Source: JBBTCX01 sp964494205 (GTDB lineage: Bacteria > Planctomycetota > Phycisphaerae > UBA1845). From it: a DNA stretch of 64,000 nt. The position numbers and the translations under genes are program-made. The notes beneath the pieces are model-generated. The model was given only the letters and a program-made list of their open reading frames with translations, ran no database searches and was not told the origin of the DNA. The number at the start of each line of letters is the position of its first letter. Positions within the stretch are counted from its first letter, which is position 1. Below are positions 53,965 through 63,982 of the stretch, in pieces. The stretch covers positions 124,001-188,000 of the forward strand of contig CAZBRD010000012.1 in the NCBI GenBank assembly GCA_964494205.1, written 5' to 3'.

Positions 53965-55656
53965 TCAAACTCCCGCGCTTTGTTCCGTGTGTGAAAGTTC
54001 AGGGTGCATCGGTGGCGCGGATGTTCGTGCGTTTAGCGGAACCCAGGCGAATTCCACGTTCGTTCCGAATGCCTTCTCGAAAAGGTCCGACTTGCCGGAG
54101 GCGTACCAGATTTCTACGTGCGGATCGGTGACGGCTTCCACGCAGAACCGCACGGTACCTTCCGACATTTCCACGCGAATACTCGAAACGCGCGAGGTGT
54201 GTGTACGATCCAATCCATCGACGACGCGAAGAATACCCGAGAGCTTTCGTACCAGATCGCGGTCGGTAGTGTTCAGCTTGATGAAGTTGGAATGCGATTT
54301 CTTGGGAATCGCACGGCGGTGGTAACGCGCGATGTTCGCGATCAATTCAACCTCGCGGGCGGAAAAGCCGGGCAATTCGCCGTGCATGATCAAGTGATAG
54401 GCATGTTTGTGATGCCGCGCGTGGTTGATGAGATAGCCCACGTCGTGGAGCAAACCGGCGGCGTGAAGAATGTCCCGGCTTTCGATCGGCAGGTGAAATT
54501 GCGCCTGCAGCTGGTCTAACACTTGTAGCCCGAGTGCTGCGACATGTTCACAATGCTGCTCATCCGAGCGGCACTTTCGAGCAAAGCGCCGCGCCCATTC
54601 GAGGCGGTTTCGCGGCTGGGGCGAAGCTACTTCAACGCGCTCGTACTGGGCCTCGATCATGCTGAGCAGCAGACCGTCACGAATGCCGCGCTCGTTGACG
54701 AGAATCTGCTGAATGCCCAATCGCCGGGCCAAACGAAGAATGACAGCCGCACCGGCGACGATGATGTCCGCCCGGGACGGGTTCAGCCCTGGTACGCGCT
54801 TGCGTTCTTCAAGCGACATGCCCGCGAGTTGATTGAACAGCTCCTCCACCTCAGCCACCGTCATCAGATAACCGTGAGATGAGTCTGACTTCCCCTCGCG
54901 CCGGCAGCGGATGATATCCGCAATCGTGGTGAAAGTGCCGCCGCTTCCGATCATGGTGTCCGGTTCAAACGGCGCACGGCCCATGTGCTCCTTCAGCGTT
55001 AAATCGATATCGCGGCGCAATCGTTTGATCTGTTCGCTGGTGATGCGGCCCAGCAAGCCGAATCGTTCCGTCATGCGCACCGCGCCCAGTGGCAGCGAAT
55101 ATACACGCTCGATCATCGACTCGGCTGCTAGAACGACTTCCGCGCTGCCGCCACCGATGTCGACGACGGCCGTCAGCGTACCGTCGAGCTTGAAATGTCG
55201 CGCCGCACTTCGAAACGCGAAACGCGCTTCGTCGTCGGCGGTAATAACCTCTATAGGAATCTGGAGGCGTCGCAAGGCTTCATCGCGAAAGGACTGACCA
55301 TTGCTTGCTTCGCGGACCGCGCTGGTTGCGATCGCGCGCAACTGGCGCACTTGAAAACCATCGGCGATTGCTTTCATTTTCCCGAGTGCCTGCAGAGAAC
55401 GCTCGATAGCCTGTTCACTCAATGAGCCGGTGAGGTCGAGACCTTCGCTCAGGCGCGTCATTTCGCGTTCTTCGTCGAGAATGCGATAGGTTCCGTCGCG
55501 CTCCACCTGCGCGACGACGAGGCGCAACGAATTCGACCCGACGTCAATCGCCGCGAGTCGACTGGGGGCCACTTCCGGCCTGGCGCGCCGAAAACCCTCC
55601 GCGGCGCTTGTTTCCCACGTCGGCGTCCTCATGAGTTCCTCCACATTCCGAACCAT
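53965..55656 (-). CDS. ppx: Ppx/GppA-family exopolyphosphatase
   Basis: A 563-residue hydrolase of polyphosphate or pppGpp. ASKHA motifs AAIDVGSNSLRLVVAQVERD, VVDIGGGSAEVVLA and GSGGTFTTIADI are followed by the HD-type region HAAGLLHDVGYLIN and further histidines (HHKHAYHLIMHGEL). Two possible starts (55656 and 55632) each have a ribosome site. It lies directly between the CHAD gene and ppk, with a three-base gap to ppk, so the polyphosphate-making and -breaking enzymes are cotranscribed. Confidence 0.94.
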   Translation of the reverse strand: MVRNVEELMRTPTWETSAAEGFRRARPEVAPSRLAAIDVGSNSLRLVVAQVERDGTYRILDEEREMTRLSEGLDLTGSLSEQAIERSLQALGKMKAIADGFQVRQLRAIATSAVREASNGQSFRDEALRRLQIPIEVITADDEARFAFRSAARHFKLDGTLTAVVDIGGGSAEVVLAAESMIERVYSLPLGAVRMTERFGLLGRITSEQIKRLRRDIDLTLKEHMGRAPFEPDTMIGSGGTFTTIADIIRCRREGKSDSSHGYLMTVAEVEELFNQLAGMSLEERKRVPGLNPSRADIIVAGAAVILRLARRLGIQQILVNERGIRDGLLLSMIEAQYERVEVASPQPRNRLEWARRFARKCRSDEQHCEHVAALGLQVLDQLQAQFHLPIESRDILHAAGLLHDVGYLINHARHHKHAYHLIMHGELPGFSAREVELIANIARYHRRAIPKKSHSNFIKLNTTDRDLVRKLSGILRVVDGLDRTHTSRVSSIRVEMSEGTVRFCVEAVTDPHVEIWYASGKSDLFEKAFGTNVEFAWVPLNARTSAPPMHPELSHTEQSAGV

Positions 55657-55665
55657 CCGGACCTC

Positions 55666-56718
55666 TTACTCTGCATCCCTGGATATTATCGGCGTCACGG
55701 TGGCTCCACTGATCGGGAATCCGATTGCCCGCGTGCGACTCTTGCCGTCCCGCCGCTCCGACCGTGGTGACCACAGCCGTTGCACCTGCGATTCCAGTTG
55801 TATGCGGCCAATCGCTGACCATCGGCCCACCAAACTTCGGTGAAGCTCAAACCATTCAAAAGCGATCGTGGCGGTCAATCGATCGTACTGCAATGCGAAG
55901 GCCGGTCGATTCCTCGTAGAGTTACGATCCAAGACGTCCGCCCGCAATCCGGCCAGCAGGGAGTATAGATTTCGCAGATCGTTGATGTGCCCAAGTCGGC
56001 CCTGAAAGTCACGAAGGGTTTGATACAACTCTTCTCGGGCTTCGCCATCGACGCAGGAAGATGCGATCTCGAGGCAATAGCGTAATCGCTTACAGCTGAT
56101 GCGGAACTGGTGGAGGTTCTCAACATCATTCAGGTCGACGGCCGAAGAGGCCTTAACTGCCTCCCAGCTTTTGCGCAGGTGCTCATGAACAAGGTCGCTG
56201 AAAACTCCACTCTGTCCTCTTTTCGATTTTGCCTCGCGATTCAGGCACTTTTCGAGCTGCTTAACTCGTTTGGCATACTTTCTCGCGCGCGATTCAATTT
56301 CGTCGTCGAAGGTACCGTGAGCTCGCGCATGTCGTCGATCGACAGCTTCGAGCAGTGATTCAGCGAGCTGGGCATCGACCCATTGGCAGGTCGTCAACCG
56401 CTCGCGTAACAGCGGAACCTTCACATCCAGATCGCGAACGTCAGCCGCCACCCGCCGCAGGCGCGAGTTTGCGCGCTTGATGCGGCCGCAAACGCGCTCC
56501 GGCACGTGCCCCTCAAAGACCCGCAAGGCGGCAGCCATGCGCCGCGTGGCTACACGCAGTTGGTGAACGGTTTCCACCTCGTCCCTATCGCCGTCGATCG
56601 CTTTCTTTGCGTAATGAAGCACAGTGGCGGCACGCGTGCCGAGGACCTCACAAGCAGCTTCTTGAGCAGCTTGGTTGGGTGAAATTGAGAAAACCCACTT
56701 GTGGTCCTTGGAAGACAT
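55666..56718 (-). CDS. CHAD domain protein
   Basis: A 350-residue helical protein with the conserved histidines and arginines of the CHAD family (VETVHQLRVATRRMAAALRV, RVAADVRDLDVKVPLLRERL, LHQFRISCKRLRYCLEIASS, LRDFQGRLGHINDLRNLYSL). CHAD domains bind polyphosphate and occur next to ppk/ppx genes, as here. The start at 56718 is tentative, since an in-frame TTG (56760) is also possible. The protein may sit on polyphosphate granules. Confidence 0.9.
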   Translation of the reverse strand: MSSKDHKWVFSISPNQAAQEAACEVLGTRAATVLHYAKKAIDGDRDEVETVHQLRVATRRMAAALRVFEGHVPERVCGRIKRANSRLRRVAADVRDLDVKVPLLRERLTTCQWVDAQLAESLLEAVDRRHARAHGTFDDEIESRARKYAKRVKQLEKCLNREAKSKRGQSGVFSDLVHEHLRKSWEAVKASSAVDLNDVENLHQFRISCKRLRYCLEIASSCVDGEAREELYQTLRDFQGRLGHINDLRNLYSLLAGLRADVLDRNSTRNRPAFALQYDRLTATIAFEWFELHRSLVGRWSAIGRIQLESQVQRLWSPRSERRDGKSRTRAIGFPISGATVTPIISRDAE

Positions 56719-56763
56719 ACTACTAATTCTATCGGACCTTGAAGGGATGTGTGAATTCAATTG

Positions 56764-58827
56764 TTAGGAGCCGATAATCTCGTAGAGATCAACGTAGCGA
56801 GTCGGGCGCGAGGGAAGTGCGTAGGATTGCACCGGTTTGAGTCCGGCGGCTTCGAGCTTGCTTAACAATTCAGTAGTGATCTGTTCGGCAAACCCATAGG
56901 TGGATCGCAAACGGTCGATTTCCATCCAATTGACGAGCAAGTGCGTATAAGAGTGGTTCCGCAGCCAATGCACCACTTCATCTGGTGACCGTGCACTTAA
57001 GACGGCCTCCACGAATGGATTGCGATTAAACACAACCGTGTAATCGACGTGCGGTTGAAAATAGAATCCGCGCGATTCACCGACGAGCAGGACGCGGGCA
57101 TTTTTCGGCAGAGAATTGACGGACTCGAAGAATTCAAAACCGGGCACTTGGCCCTGGTAGAAAGCGGTGGCAGGCAGGCCTGAGAAAAGCTGTACTTCTT
57201 CGGCATAGTGCATTCGCCCGACGAAGTACGCATTCCACACGCCACCAGCTATGGCTAATACGATCACGAAAAGTCGACCTGTGTTTTGAGCGTGCAAGTC
57301 TGCTGATCGCGCGGCCAATAGACATAGCGGCAAGAGAAAAACCACAGCGAAGCGCGCGTAGAGATGCGTTGCGAAAAGCCACACCGAGACCTGTGCTGCC
57401 AAAAGAATTATGAGAGTGATTTCAACTCTCCCCCACCGCTTTCTGACAACTCCTAGTGCGCCCAGAATGAAAATCGCCGGACCGAATCGTTGTACGTGAT
57501 CGCCGAGTACGCGAGTCCATAGTTGCTGAACGCGACCGCTCAGCGAAGATTCGTGGTCCGCTGGTTTGTGGCCTCGATCCCAGCGATCGCTTTCCGTAGT
57601 GCCCCAGCCTTGGGGATGCGCATTGAAAACCGAATTGGCTAAAGGAAAGACCGGATTGCCGGTGTTGCTCCAATTTTGCACCAGCCACGGCGAAAGCACG
57701 ACGACGGTAGTAACTCCAAACGTGAGTACATTCGCCAAGCGCGTGCGAAACGTATGGCCGGTCATAAGAAGTATAGTGACAGCCAGTGGCGCTGCGATGC
57801 AGGCGACAGCGGTATATTTGCAACCGCAGGCCAAACCCGCGAACACACCGGCCATCGCGAGCAAGGCAATCGGCTTTTCAGTGGCGGTCGATTGATTCGC
57901 GGGACTTCCAAAAACCCGAGTGACTAGACCTGTGGCCAACATGCCGAAAAGCAGCATGCCGTGTTCGACGTATGCGAGCCCCGCGAGGTAGCTCAGCCAA
58001 CCCGTCGTAGCGAGCGAGACACCGGCGATGATCCCCGCTCTCGCGGACCATTCCCGCGCGATCGCCCAACCCGCTGCCACGAACAGAATACCCAGGATCC
58101 AATGGATGTGATTCGCGACCGTGCCGACATCGACGTCGTCATCGAGCATGATCATCGCGTGCAGGTAGAGCATCTCGACGTTTGACGGAAAGTTTGCGTA
58201 GACGTTGTGTGGGAGATAATGGATCTGTCCTGCTGCCCGATATTCCTTCGGGACTTGCAAATGATATTCAAGAACGTCGTATCCGAAGCCTTCTTCCTTC
58301 CAGATGAATCCCGGCGCAGTGGCGGCGGCGGCTGACGACATGACGAGAAACGGAACAACCAGCAGCCACAACCACAAGAATGATCCGGCATGTTCACCTG
58401 ATTGCGGCACGGTTTTCGGTTGACTTCGCGAACTGATAAATCGCCGCCATGAAATCGCACCAACCAATAGAAACACAACCATCACGCCGATCGACCAGAC
58501 GCGTTGCAACAAACCAAGCAGGCCCAGCGAATACGTGGCTAATGACTGGCCGCCGATTCCAAGAGCCGAGCCGAAAATCAGCAACTTTCGAAGCGAATGA
58601 TTGCTTATGCGTGTGAGCGAGAGAATACCAATTCCTGCGGCCATTCCAGGCGCGAGCAAGAGAAGTGCGGTCAATCCATCCAGCAGCACGACCAGTGCAG
58701 CCTGTGGATAGAAGAGCAGAAGGCCCGTCGCCCACAGTGCAATGACCGCAATTAGAACATGAAGCCCACGTGGATTTGATAGGCTTGGGAAGGTGCCGGA
58801 TCGCGCGCCCACCGTCGACTTAACCAC
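56764..58827 (-). CDS. Multi-pass membrane protein, glycosyltransferase-like (GT39/ArnT type)
   Basis: A 687-residue protein starting at GTG and overlapping the preceding gene by eight bases. About twelve hydrophobic segments and a large C-terminal soluble segment are visible. The early loop EGFGYDVLEYHLQVPKEYRA and the W/D-rich loop (TESDRWDRGHKP) resemble lipid-linked sugar transferases of the PMT/ArnT class. No catalytic motif could be assigned with certainty, and the name is based on overall layout. It lies in the cluster with the polyphosphate genes. Confidence 0.6.
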   Translation of the reverse strand: MVKSTVGARSGTFPSLSNPRGLHVLIAVIALWATGLLLFYPQAALVVLLDGLTALLLLAPGMAAGIGILSLTRISNHSLRKLLIFGSALGIGGQSLATYSLGLLGLLQRVWSIGVMVVFLLVGAISWRRFISSRSQPKTVPQSGEHAGSFLWLWLLVVPFLVMSSAAAATAPGFIWKEEGFGYDVLEYHLQVPKEYRAAGQIHYLPHNVYANFPSNVEMLYLHAMIMLDDDVDVGTVANHIHWILGILFVAAGWAIAREWSARAGIIAGVSLATTGWLSYLAGLAYVEHGMLLFGMLATGLVTRVFGSPANQSTATEKPIALLAMAGVFAGLACGCKYTAVACIAAPLAVTILLMTGHTFRTRLANVLTFGVTTVVVLSPWLVQNWSNTGNPVFPLANSVFNAHPQGWGTTESDRWDRGHKPADHESSLSGRVQQLWTRVLGDHVQRFGPAIFILGALGVVRKRWGRVEITLIILLAAQVSVWLFATHLYARFAVVFLLPLCLLAARSADLHAQNTGRLFVIVLAIAGGVWNAYFVGRMHYAEEVQLFSGLPATAFYQGQVPGFEFFESVNSLPKNARVLLVGESRGFYFQPHVDYTVVFNRNPFVEAVLSARSPDEVVHWLRNHSYTHLLVNWMEIDRLRSTYGFAEQITTELLSKLEAAGLKPVQSYALPSRPTRYVDLYEIIGS

Positions 58828-60607
58828 GATCGCCGTAAAGCGCCTGCCTCGCCTTGATCAATGCGACCAGCGCGTGTTGGCAATGATCGATGCGGAGTTG
58901 GTAAAGGGCGGGAGCTGTGCGGATGCCTCCTATCGCATCCTGCGGCGAGCGAATGAAATAAGCTTCCTCCGGACGAACTTGCAGCTGCATAACGAACCTC
59001 GCGGCAGTGCGGACCGCTCTCTCGTATTTCTGCACTCGTTCTTTCTGATCCGTCGACTTCGCAAGTGTCAACGCTGCCGCAAAGCCTTCCAAGTAAGCAG
59101 CCGTCGAAACACCCGCGCGGCCGGGCTGATACGAGGCAACGCCGCCCCACAAATCGGGCCATTCGCAGTTCTTGGCATCCAATTGCATTCCCGCCAGCCA
59201 GTCCGTCAACTCGTAGACAAAGTTGGCGTAGTCGGCACGCTTGGTCTTGTGGGCCATAAGCGCGTACGCCTGAGTTTGCCAAGGCACGAAAGCGGGCGAC
59301 GGATCACCTTTGAAGTAACCTCGATAGAATCCAATGGACAAATCGAATGCCTCCAGCACTTTGGAAGTCGGCTCGATCTCATACTGCATGGCCATCGCCA
59401 GCAACGCCTCACCGGGAAAATAATCCTGAGACTCGATCTCAGCTGCCGGCGGAAACGCGGTGATGAACATGCCCGAAGGTCGTTGCAGCCAGAGCATTCC
59501 ATTCACCAGCTTCTCCCGCGTCTTTGCAAATCGCTCCGGCTTGGGAAAGTCAGCCATCGCGATGGCGAGCAGCGCGGTCACGCCCAGCTTGTTGTCGCCG
59601 TCCAAGGTTGAAATGAAAGCAGCGTTCTCCAGTGCGGGGATATCCATCAGGCCCTTCATATGGTGTTCAATGGCAATTTGAGCGGCGGCTTCGGACCCAC
59701 TTCGCCCGGACCATTTCGCATGTAGCGCCATAGCGGAGGCTGCCCCCGCCTGGCGAACGAGGTTGTCCTCATTCGAGTATCGATCGAGTGCGGGGTCATA
59801 CTGATATGAGAACAAGCCCGACTTCGTCTGACGATAGATCATGTACTCGGCAAGAAGATTGATCGATTCATCAAGGCGATCAGCAGTCACTTCGTCGAGC
59901 GAAAGTGTCCTCATTCCACGCTGCAAATTGACAATCCCAGCATTCGATTCCGGTTCGTACCAATGCTGCGAGCGGAAGCGCGAGAGCTGGACGTCCGCCG
60001 CGTTGGCACCGGCGTCGTGAAGCGTCGGGGCGATATCCTTGAGGGCATCGGACACGACGCGGTCGTTTGTCAGGAATTCAGTGGGACAAATACGCGTCGT
60101 GCGGGTCTTACTTTGAATCGCCAGGCCGTGAATGCCCGGTTCAATGAATTCGTCGAGCGCTCGCGGTTCGAGCCATTTTTCTGGCGTGGGGAAGAGCTCA
60201 CTCGCTCCGATGACCTCAATCTCAACGAGCGTCGCGTTCAGATCGTCCAGCGTGGCATCGGCGTCGGCTTTGAACATCTGGGCAGCTGTCAGCGACGCGT
60301 CCCGCGTAGCGATCGCGAGCGGAGCAGGACCCGCAGCACCAGATCCAATCAAACGACCACGACGGCGCAGGCGGACGATCACTTCTGCATCGCGGCCCTC
60401 CAGTTGCGCGGGGATGTACTCGGGTTGATACGACGACCGACGGAGAAAAGAGTCGCGGAGTGTTCGCCGGGCGGTGCGCGAAAGAAACTCCATCTGTGGT
60501 TTCCCGAGGTCTGCAACGCTCGCAACCGGTTCCTCCGCGAAAACCGCGCTGAAAACAACAGAAAACGCTACCAGCGTCGCTAAGCCGACATTTCGATATT
60601 TGAGCAT
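58820..60607 (-). CDS. Exported AMMECR1-like plus alpha/alpha-toroid protein
   Basis: A 595-residue exported protein (signal ending SAVFAEE). Residues about 40-200 look like an AMMECR1-type domain (VIVRLRRRGRLIGSGAAGPA, LDDLNATLVEIEVIGASEL). The rest is a helical toroid with repeats of about 50 residues such as SGMFITAFPPAAEI and ADYANFVYELTDWLAGM, and ends with a WPDLWGGVASY segment. It could be a hydrolase or lyase, but no catalytic residues are assigned. It overlaps the next gene by eight bases. Confidence 0.6.
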   Translation of the reverse strand: MLKYRNVGLATLVAFSVVFSAVFAEEPVASVADLGKPQMEFLSRTARRTLRDSFLRRSSYQPEYIPAQLEGRDAEVIVRLRRRGRLIGSGAAGPAPLAIATRDASLTAAQMFKADADATLDDLNATLVEIEVIGASELFPTPEKWLEPRALDEFIEPGIHGLAIQSKTRTTRICPTEFLTNDRVVSDALKDIAPTLHDAGANAADVQLSRFRSQHWYEPESNAGIVNLQRGMRTLSLDEVTADRLDESINLLAEYMIYRQTKSGLFSYQYDPALDRYSNEDNLVRQAGAASAMALHAKWSGRSGSEAAAQIAIEHHMKGLMDIPALENAAFISTLDGDNKLGVTALLAIAMADFPKPERFAKTREKLVNGMLWLQRPSGMFITAFPPAAEIESQDYFPGEALLAMAMQYEIEPTSKVLEAFDLSIGFYRGYFKGDPSPAFVPWQTQAYALMAHKTKRADYANFVYELTDWLAGMQLDAKNCEWPDLWGGVASYQPGRAGVSTAAYLEGFAAALTLAKSTDQKERVQKYERAVRTAARFVMQLQVRPEEAYFIRSPQDAIGGIRTAPALYQLRIDHCQHALVALIKARQALYGDRG

Positions 60608-60713
60608 GGTCAGGATCCGCCGAGGTCCGAATCACGCACCATGTGTGCGTGCATGACGCGATTATATTTCGCCTCGCGCGGAGCATCAAACCGGCGTGCC
60701 CTACCAGCAGCGG

Positions 60714-62069
60714 TTAGAAACCTGTCAGCCATTTGGCGAAACCCACCATCGCCCCGGCTGCAACAATGGGAACAATTTCAATTTTGAATCGGACCATGGC
60801 CACAAAGGCAAGAACTGCTACCACCGCCGCGAACCAATCGATTCCACTCAAATCGTGATACAAAACGTGTATGCCAAACCACACGGCGAGATTCAGCACA
60901 ACCCCGACGACGGCAGCTGTCACGGTCGAGAGCGCCGCCGTTAATCGATGACTGGTGCGCAGGTGCTCGATGTAGGGAGCACCGAGGAAAATCCAAAGGA
61001 AGCAGGGAACAAACGTAACCCACGTCGTGATCAGCGCGCCGAGCGTTGCGGCTGCCAAAGGTGACAAGTCGCCCGGATGATTCCATCCACCGAGAAAGCC
61101 AACGAATTGAACAACCATGATCAACGGTCCGGGCGTGGTTTCCGCCAGACCAAGACCATCGAGCATTTGCCCGGCGGACAACCACTGGTATCGCTCGACC
61201 GCCTGCTGTGCCACATACGGAAGCACGGCATAAGCCCCGCCGAAAGTCACCATGGCTGCTTTGCTGAAGAAGATGCTCTCCGTAGTGATCGCGTGGTTTC
61301 GACCAAGCAGGGTGAATGCTAGCACGATAGGCCCCGCCCAAAGCAGCGAACAGACGAGAATCACTTTGATCGAACGAGCCAACGACGGCTTCGCGTGTGC
61401 CGGCGCCTCATGTTCATCGCCGAGGACGGCCGAGCTTGCGGTGCCGCTTCCACCGTGCGGCTTCAGAACAACGAATATGTCCGGGCGAATACGGTAACCA
61501 ATCAGCCCGATGATGCCGGCGGAAAGTACAATGAGCGGAAACGGAACGTGCAGAAAGAAGATGGACACGAACGCGAGCGCCGCGATCGTCCACATCACGT
61601 TATTTTTCAACGCCTTCTTGCCGATGCGAATCACGGCGGCAGCGACGATCGCCATGATCACCGGTTTGAGCCCGTACAGCGAGGCTTCGATCCACGGAAC
61701 TTGGCCGTATTTGACGTAGATGAAGCTCAGCCCCCACAAGATGGCGACCGATGGCAGAACGAACAACCCGCCCGCAACGATGCCGCCCCATGTGCGATGC
61801 AGCAACCAGCCAATGTAAGTGGCCAACTGCTGTGCTTCGGGACCGGGCAGCAACATGCAATAGTTCAAAGCATGAAGAAATCGCGCCTCGCTGATCCAGC
61901 GCTTTCTCTCCACCAGCTCGGTGTGCATGATCGCGATTTGTCCCGTCGGGCCGCCAAAGCTGATGAAACCGAGCTTCAGCCAAAAGAGAAAGGCCGTGCG
62001 GAAAGTTGGATGGACTGCCGCGTCGGCATTCTGTGGGTCCAGCTCGATGTGGTCAGTTTGCTTACTCAT
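60714..62069 (-). CDS. chrA: Chromate transporter, two-domain ChrA
   Basis: A 451-residue transporter of the CHR family. The first half has FGGPTGQIAIMHTELVERKR and NYCMLLPGPEAQQLATYIGW. The second half repeats the pattern (TFGGAYAVLPYVAQQAVERY, GLAETTPGPLIMVVQFVGF). The two tandem halves and about 12 membrane segments are those of long-chain ChrA proteins. It exports chromate in exchange for, or together with, another ion; in planctomycetes the substrate may be different. Confidence 0.94.
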   Translation of the reverse strand: MSKQTDHIELDPQNADAAVHPTFRTAFLFWLKLGFISFGGPTGQIAIMHTELVERKRWISEARFLHALNYCMLLPGPEAQQLATYIGWLLHRTWGGIVAGGLFVLPSVAILWGLSFIYVKYGQVPWIEASLYGLKPVIMAIVAAAVIRIGKKALKNNVMWTIAALAFVSIFFLHVPFPLIVLSAGIIGLIGYRIRPDIFVVLKPHGGSGTASSAVLGDEHEAPAHAKPSLARSIKVILVCSLLWAGPIVLAFTLLGRNHAITTESIFFSKAAMVTFGGAYAVLPYVAQQAVERYQWLSAGQMLDGLGLAETTPGPLIMVVQFVGFLGGWNHPGDLSPLAAATLGALITTWVTFVPCFLWIFLGAPYIEHLRTSHRLTAALSTVTAAVVGVVLNLAVWFGIHVLYHDLSGIDWFAAVVAVLAFVAMVRFKIEIVPIVAAGAMVGFAKWLTGF

Positions 62070-62108
62070 TGGTTTCGAAGGCTGAGCATGGACTCGCTGA
62101 ATTAACCC

Positions 62109-62519
62109 TTATTCAGCGTCGCGCTGAATGTTTGATTCTGCCTCCATTATTGCTCTTCCGCACTCTGGACACTGTCCCGAGATATTGCCCGCGAGATCAT
62201 ACCCGCACGTACAGACGTGCACACCGGGGCAAATGCGTAGCTTGTTGGTCAGCATGAGTATCGGGTAGACCGTCACGGTGCAAAGCGCCACAAATATCAG
62301 TAGGCCCGCCTCAGCGGGAATCCAGATGTACCTGTGCAACTGTTTCAGCGAAAGAAACGTAACGGCTGAAATAGAAGCCACAACGAGGCCTGCGAGTCGG
62401 CGCGGCGATTCGACCCATTCCAAAACCGCGCGACAGTGGCCGCATTCCCATCGATCCGGACACAACGATCGCCTTGCGGGAACGGGCCTATCACACGCTG
62501 GACACTTCTTTCGTAGCAT
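62109..62519 (-). CDS. Small membrane protein with two zinc-ribbon motifs
   Basis: A 136-residue protein with N-terminal CPACDRPVPARRSLCP...CGHC and C-terminal CGYDLAGNISGQCPECG zinc ribbons. Two hydrophobic helices between them (about 50-100) make it similar in plan to the gene at 41574. The start at 62519 (MLRKKCPACD) is preferred. The function is unknown. Confidence 0.75.
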   Translation of the reverse strand: MLRKKCPACDRPVPARRSLCPDRWECGHCRAVLEWVESPRRLAGLVVASISAVTFLSLKQLHRYIWIPAEAGLLIFVALCTVTVYPILMLTNKLRICPGVHVCTCGYDLAGNISGQCPECGRAIMEAESNIQRDAE

Positions 62520-62679
62520 GACGTTGCTGCACCGACTCGTCCTCATATTACCAGATGGCACGCTTATCGCCCCTATTTGCCAAAAATCGTGGATATCGCA
62601 GGCTTAATGCGGGGGTCCGGCTCAAGCCTTGTTAGGACCCTATCGATACATCAGCTGCCCTCGAAAGGAAGGTAATGGC

Positions 62680-63594
62680 ATGCCGTGCGCTCGCACATTG
62701 AAAGGTGCTCTCGTTCTCGGAATAATCGTTACACTGTGGGGGACCGGCTGTCCACAAATGCCGCCCTCCGAGAATGACAACAATTCCAATTCCGGTGGCT
62801 CGGCAAACACGAACGAGAATGTTGGTGAACCGGGCAGCAACGACAATGCTTCCAATGATAACTCGACTGGCGGCAATGCCAACGCCAACGACAATACGCC
62901 GGCCAACGACAACGAATTCGACAACACCGCGTCGAACGACAACGGAACGCAGAACGACAATTCTCCGACGAGCAACGACAACTCTGCCACTTCCAATCAG
63001 AACACGAACGGTAACGGCAATGGAAATGAAAACGGTGGCGGCGGTGATGGCTCAAACGACAACACCACAACCAACGACAACACCACCGGTAGCGTCAGCG
63101 GTCAGGAGTTCTCCATCGAACCTGATGACTATGACGACGGCACCGATCTGACGGACATCAATCCGTATGTCACTCTGACCACAACGTTAAGTGATAACGT
63201 CACCGTTGATAGTTTCCCTGTCACCGCGAGCGATGACGGTCTCGGCCTCGCCCCTACCGGCGATCGAGTATTTGGCCATGCAAACGTCCAGTTTTTCAAC
63301 AGCGACCGCCGATTGCGCATGGATTTTTCAACCAACGTCCAGGTGGTGAGCATTCTTTTTGCTGGTGGAACGTTCTTTGAAACGGAAGTCGGTAGACTGG
63401 TCGCCTTTGACGAAAACGGCAATCAACTCGCGGAAGTCATCTCACCGCAGAAGGGCGCGGGCGTACCCGAATTGCTTCAGGTTACGCGCGAGCAAGCGGA
63501 TATTGCATGGGCGATCGCGTATGTCGCGGAAAATGAAGGCTCGTTTGGCAGGTTCGATCTCCTGAGCTTTACGCTTCCTGAGGAAGAACCGTAG
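62680..63594 (+). CDS. Asn/Asp-rich lipoprotein
   Basis: A 304-residue predicted lipoprotein (lipobox LWGTGC). A long low-complexity linker made of Asn-Asp-Asn-Thr-type repeats covers about residues 30-145. The C-terminal 150 residues are a beta-rich domain (SQEFSIEP-like start, then DFSTNVQVVSILFAGGTFFE). The linker is of the kind that holds domains away from the cell surface in planctomycete lipoproteins. The ribosome site GGAAGG lies seven bases upstream. Confidence 0.78.
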   Translation: MPCARTLKGALVLGIIVTLWGTGCPQMPPSENDNNSNSGGSANTNENVGEPGSNDNASNDNSTGGNANANDNTPANDNEFDNTASNDNGTQNDNSPTSNDNSATSNQNTNGNGNGNENGGGGDGSNDNTTTNDNTTGSVSGQEFSIEPDDYDDGTDLTDINPYVTLTTTLSDNVTVDSFPVTASDDGLGLAPTGDRVFGHANVQFFNSDRRLRMDFSTNVQVVSILFAGGTFFETEVGRLVAFDENGNQLAEVISPQKGAGVPELLQVTREQADIAWAIAYVAENEGSFGRFDLLSFTLPEEEP

Positions 63595-63629
63595 CATTCG
63601 CGTTTGAAGAACAATCGATTGACCTTAGA

Positions 63630-63662
63630 AACGGCCAGATCAAGTTCTGGCCGTTTTTCTTC
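63630..63662 (+). terminator. Intrinsic terminator after the Asn/Asp-rich lipoprotein gene
   Basis: AAACGGCCAGA-TCAAG-TTCTGGCCG is followed by TTTTTC: an approximately ten-base stem with a T-run, 36 bases after the stop. Confidence 0.9.
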
Positions 63663-63982
63663 TTACTAGCATTTCCAATTTCGTGCAGAGTGCTTTTCAC
63701 TCTAAGTGCAGCAAACCAGCGCTGAACACACCCAGCCCATTGGAATGTTGAGCAAGCCAATGTCCCTCCGCAGGTCATCTCCCGGGATCGCTGTTAATTC
63801 TTAGCAATCGTTCAGGAAGTCACCTCGCGGCAGTTTACGAACAACTTCAAAACTGTATCGTGGATCACCTCGCAGCACGATGAAGAGGCATCCGTATCTT
63901 CATTGGAAATGCGCGAGGGTAAAGGTGACACGCAATGACGATCATCTGGACTTAGAAAAGTCCGTCGGAAGGAAACAAGCAA
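63663..63982. other. Intergenic region before a possible rplU
   Basis: These 320 bases have no clear gene. The end of the window carries a ribosome-site-like GGAAGG about ten bases before the ATG at 63983. Confidence 0.5.
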
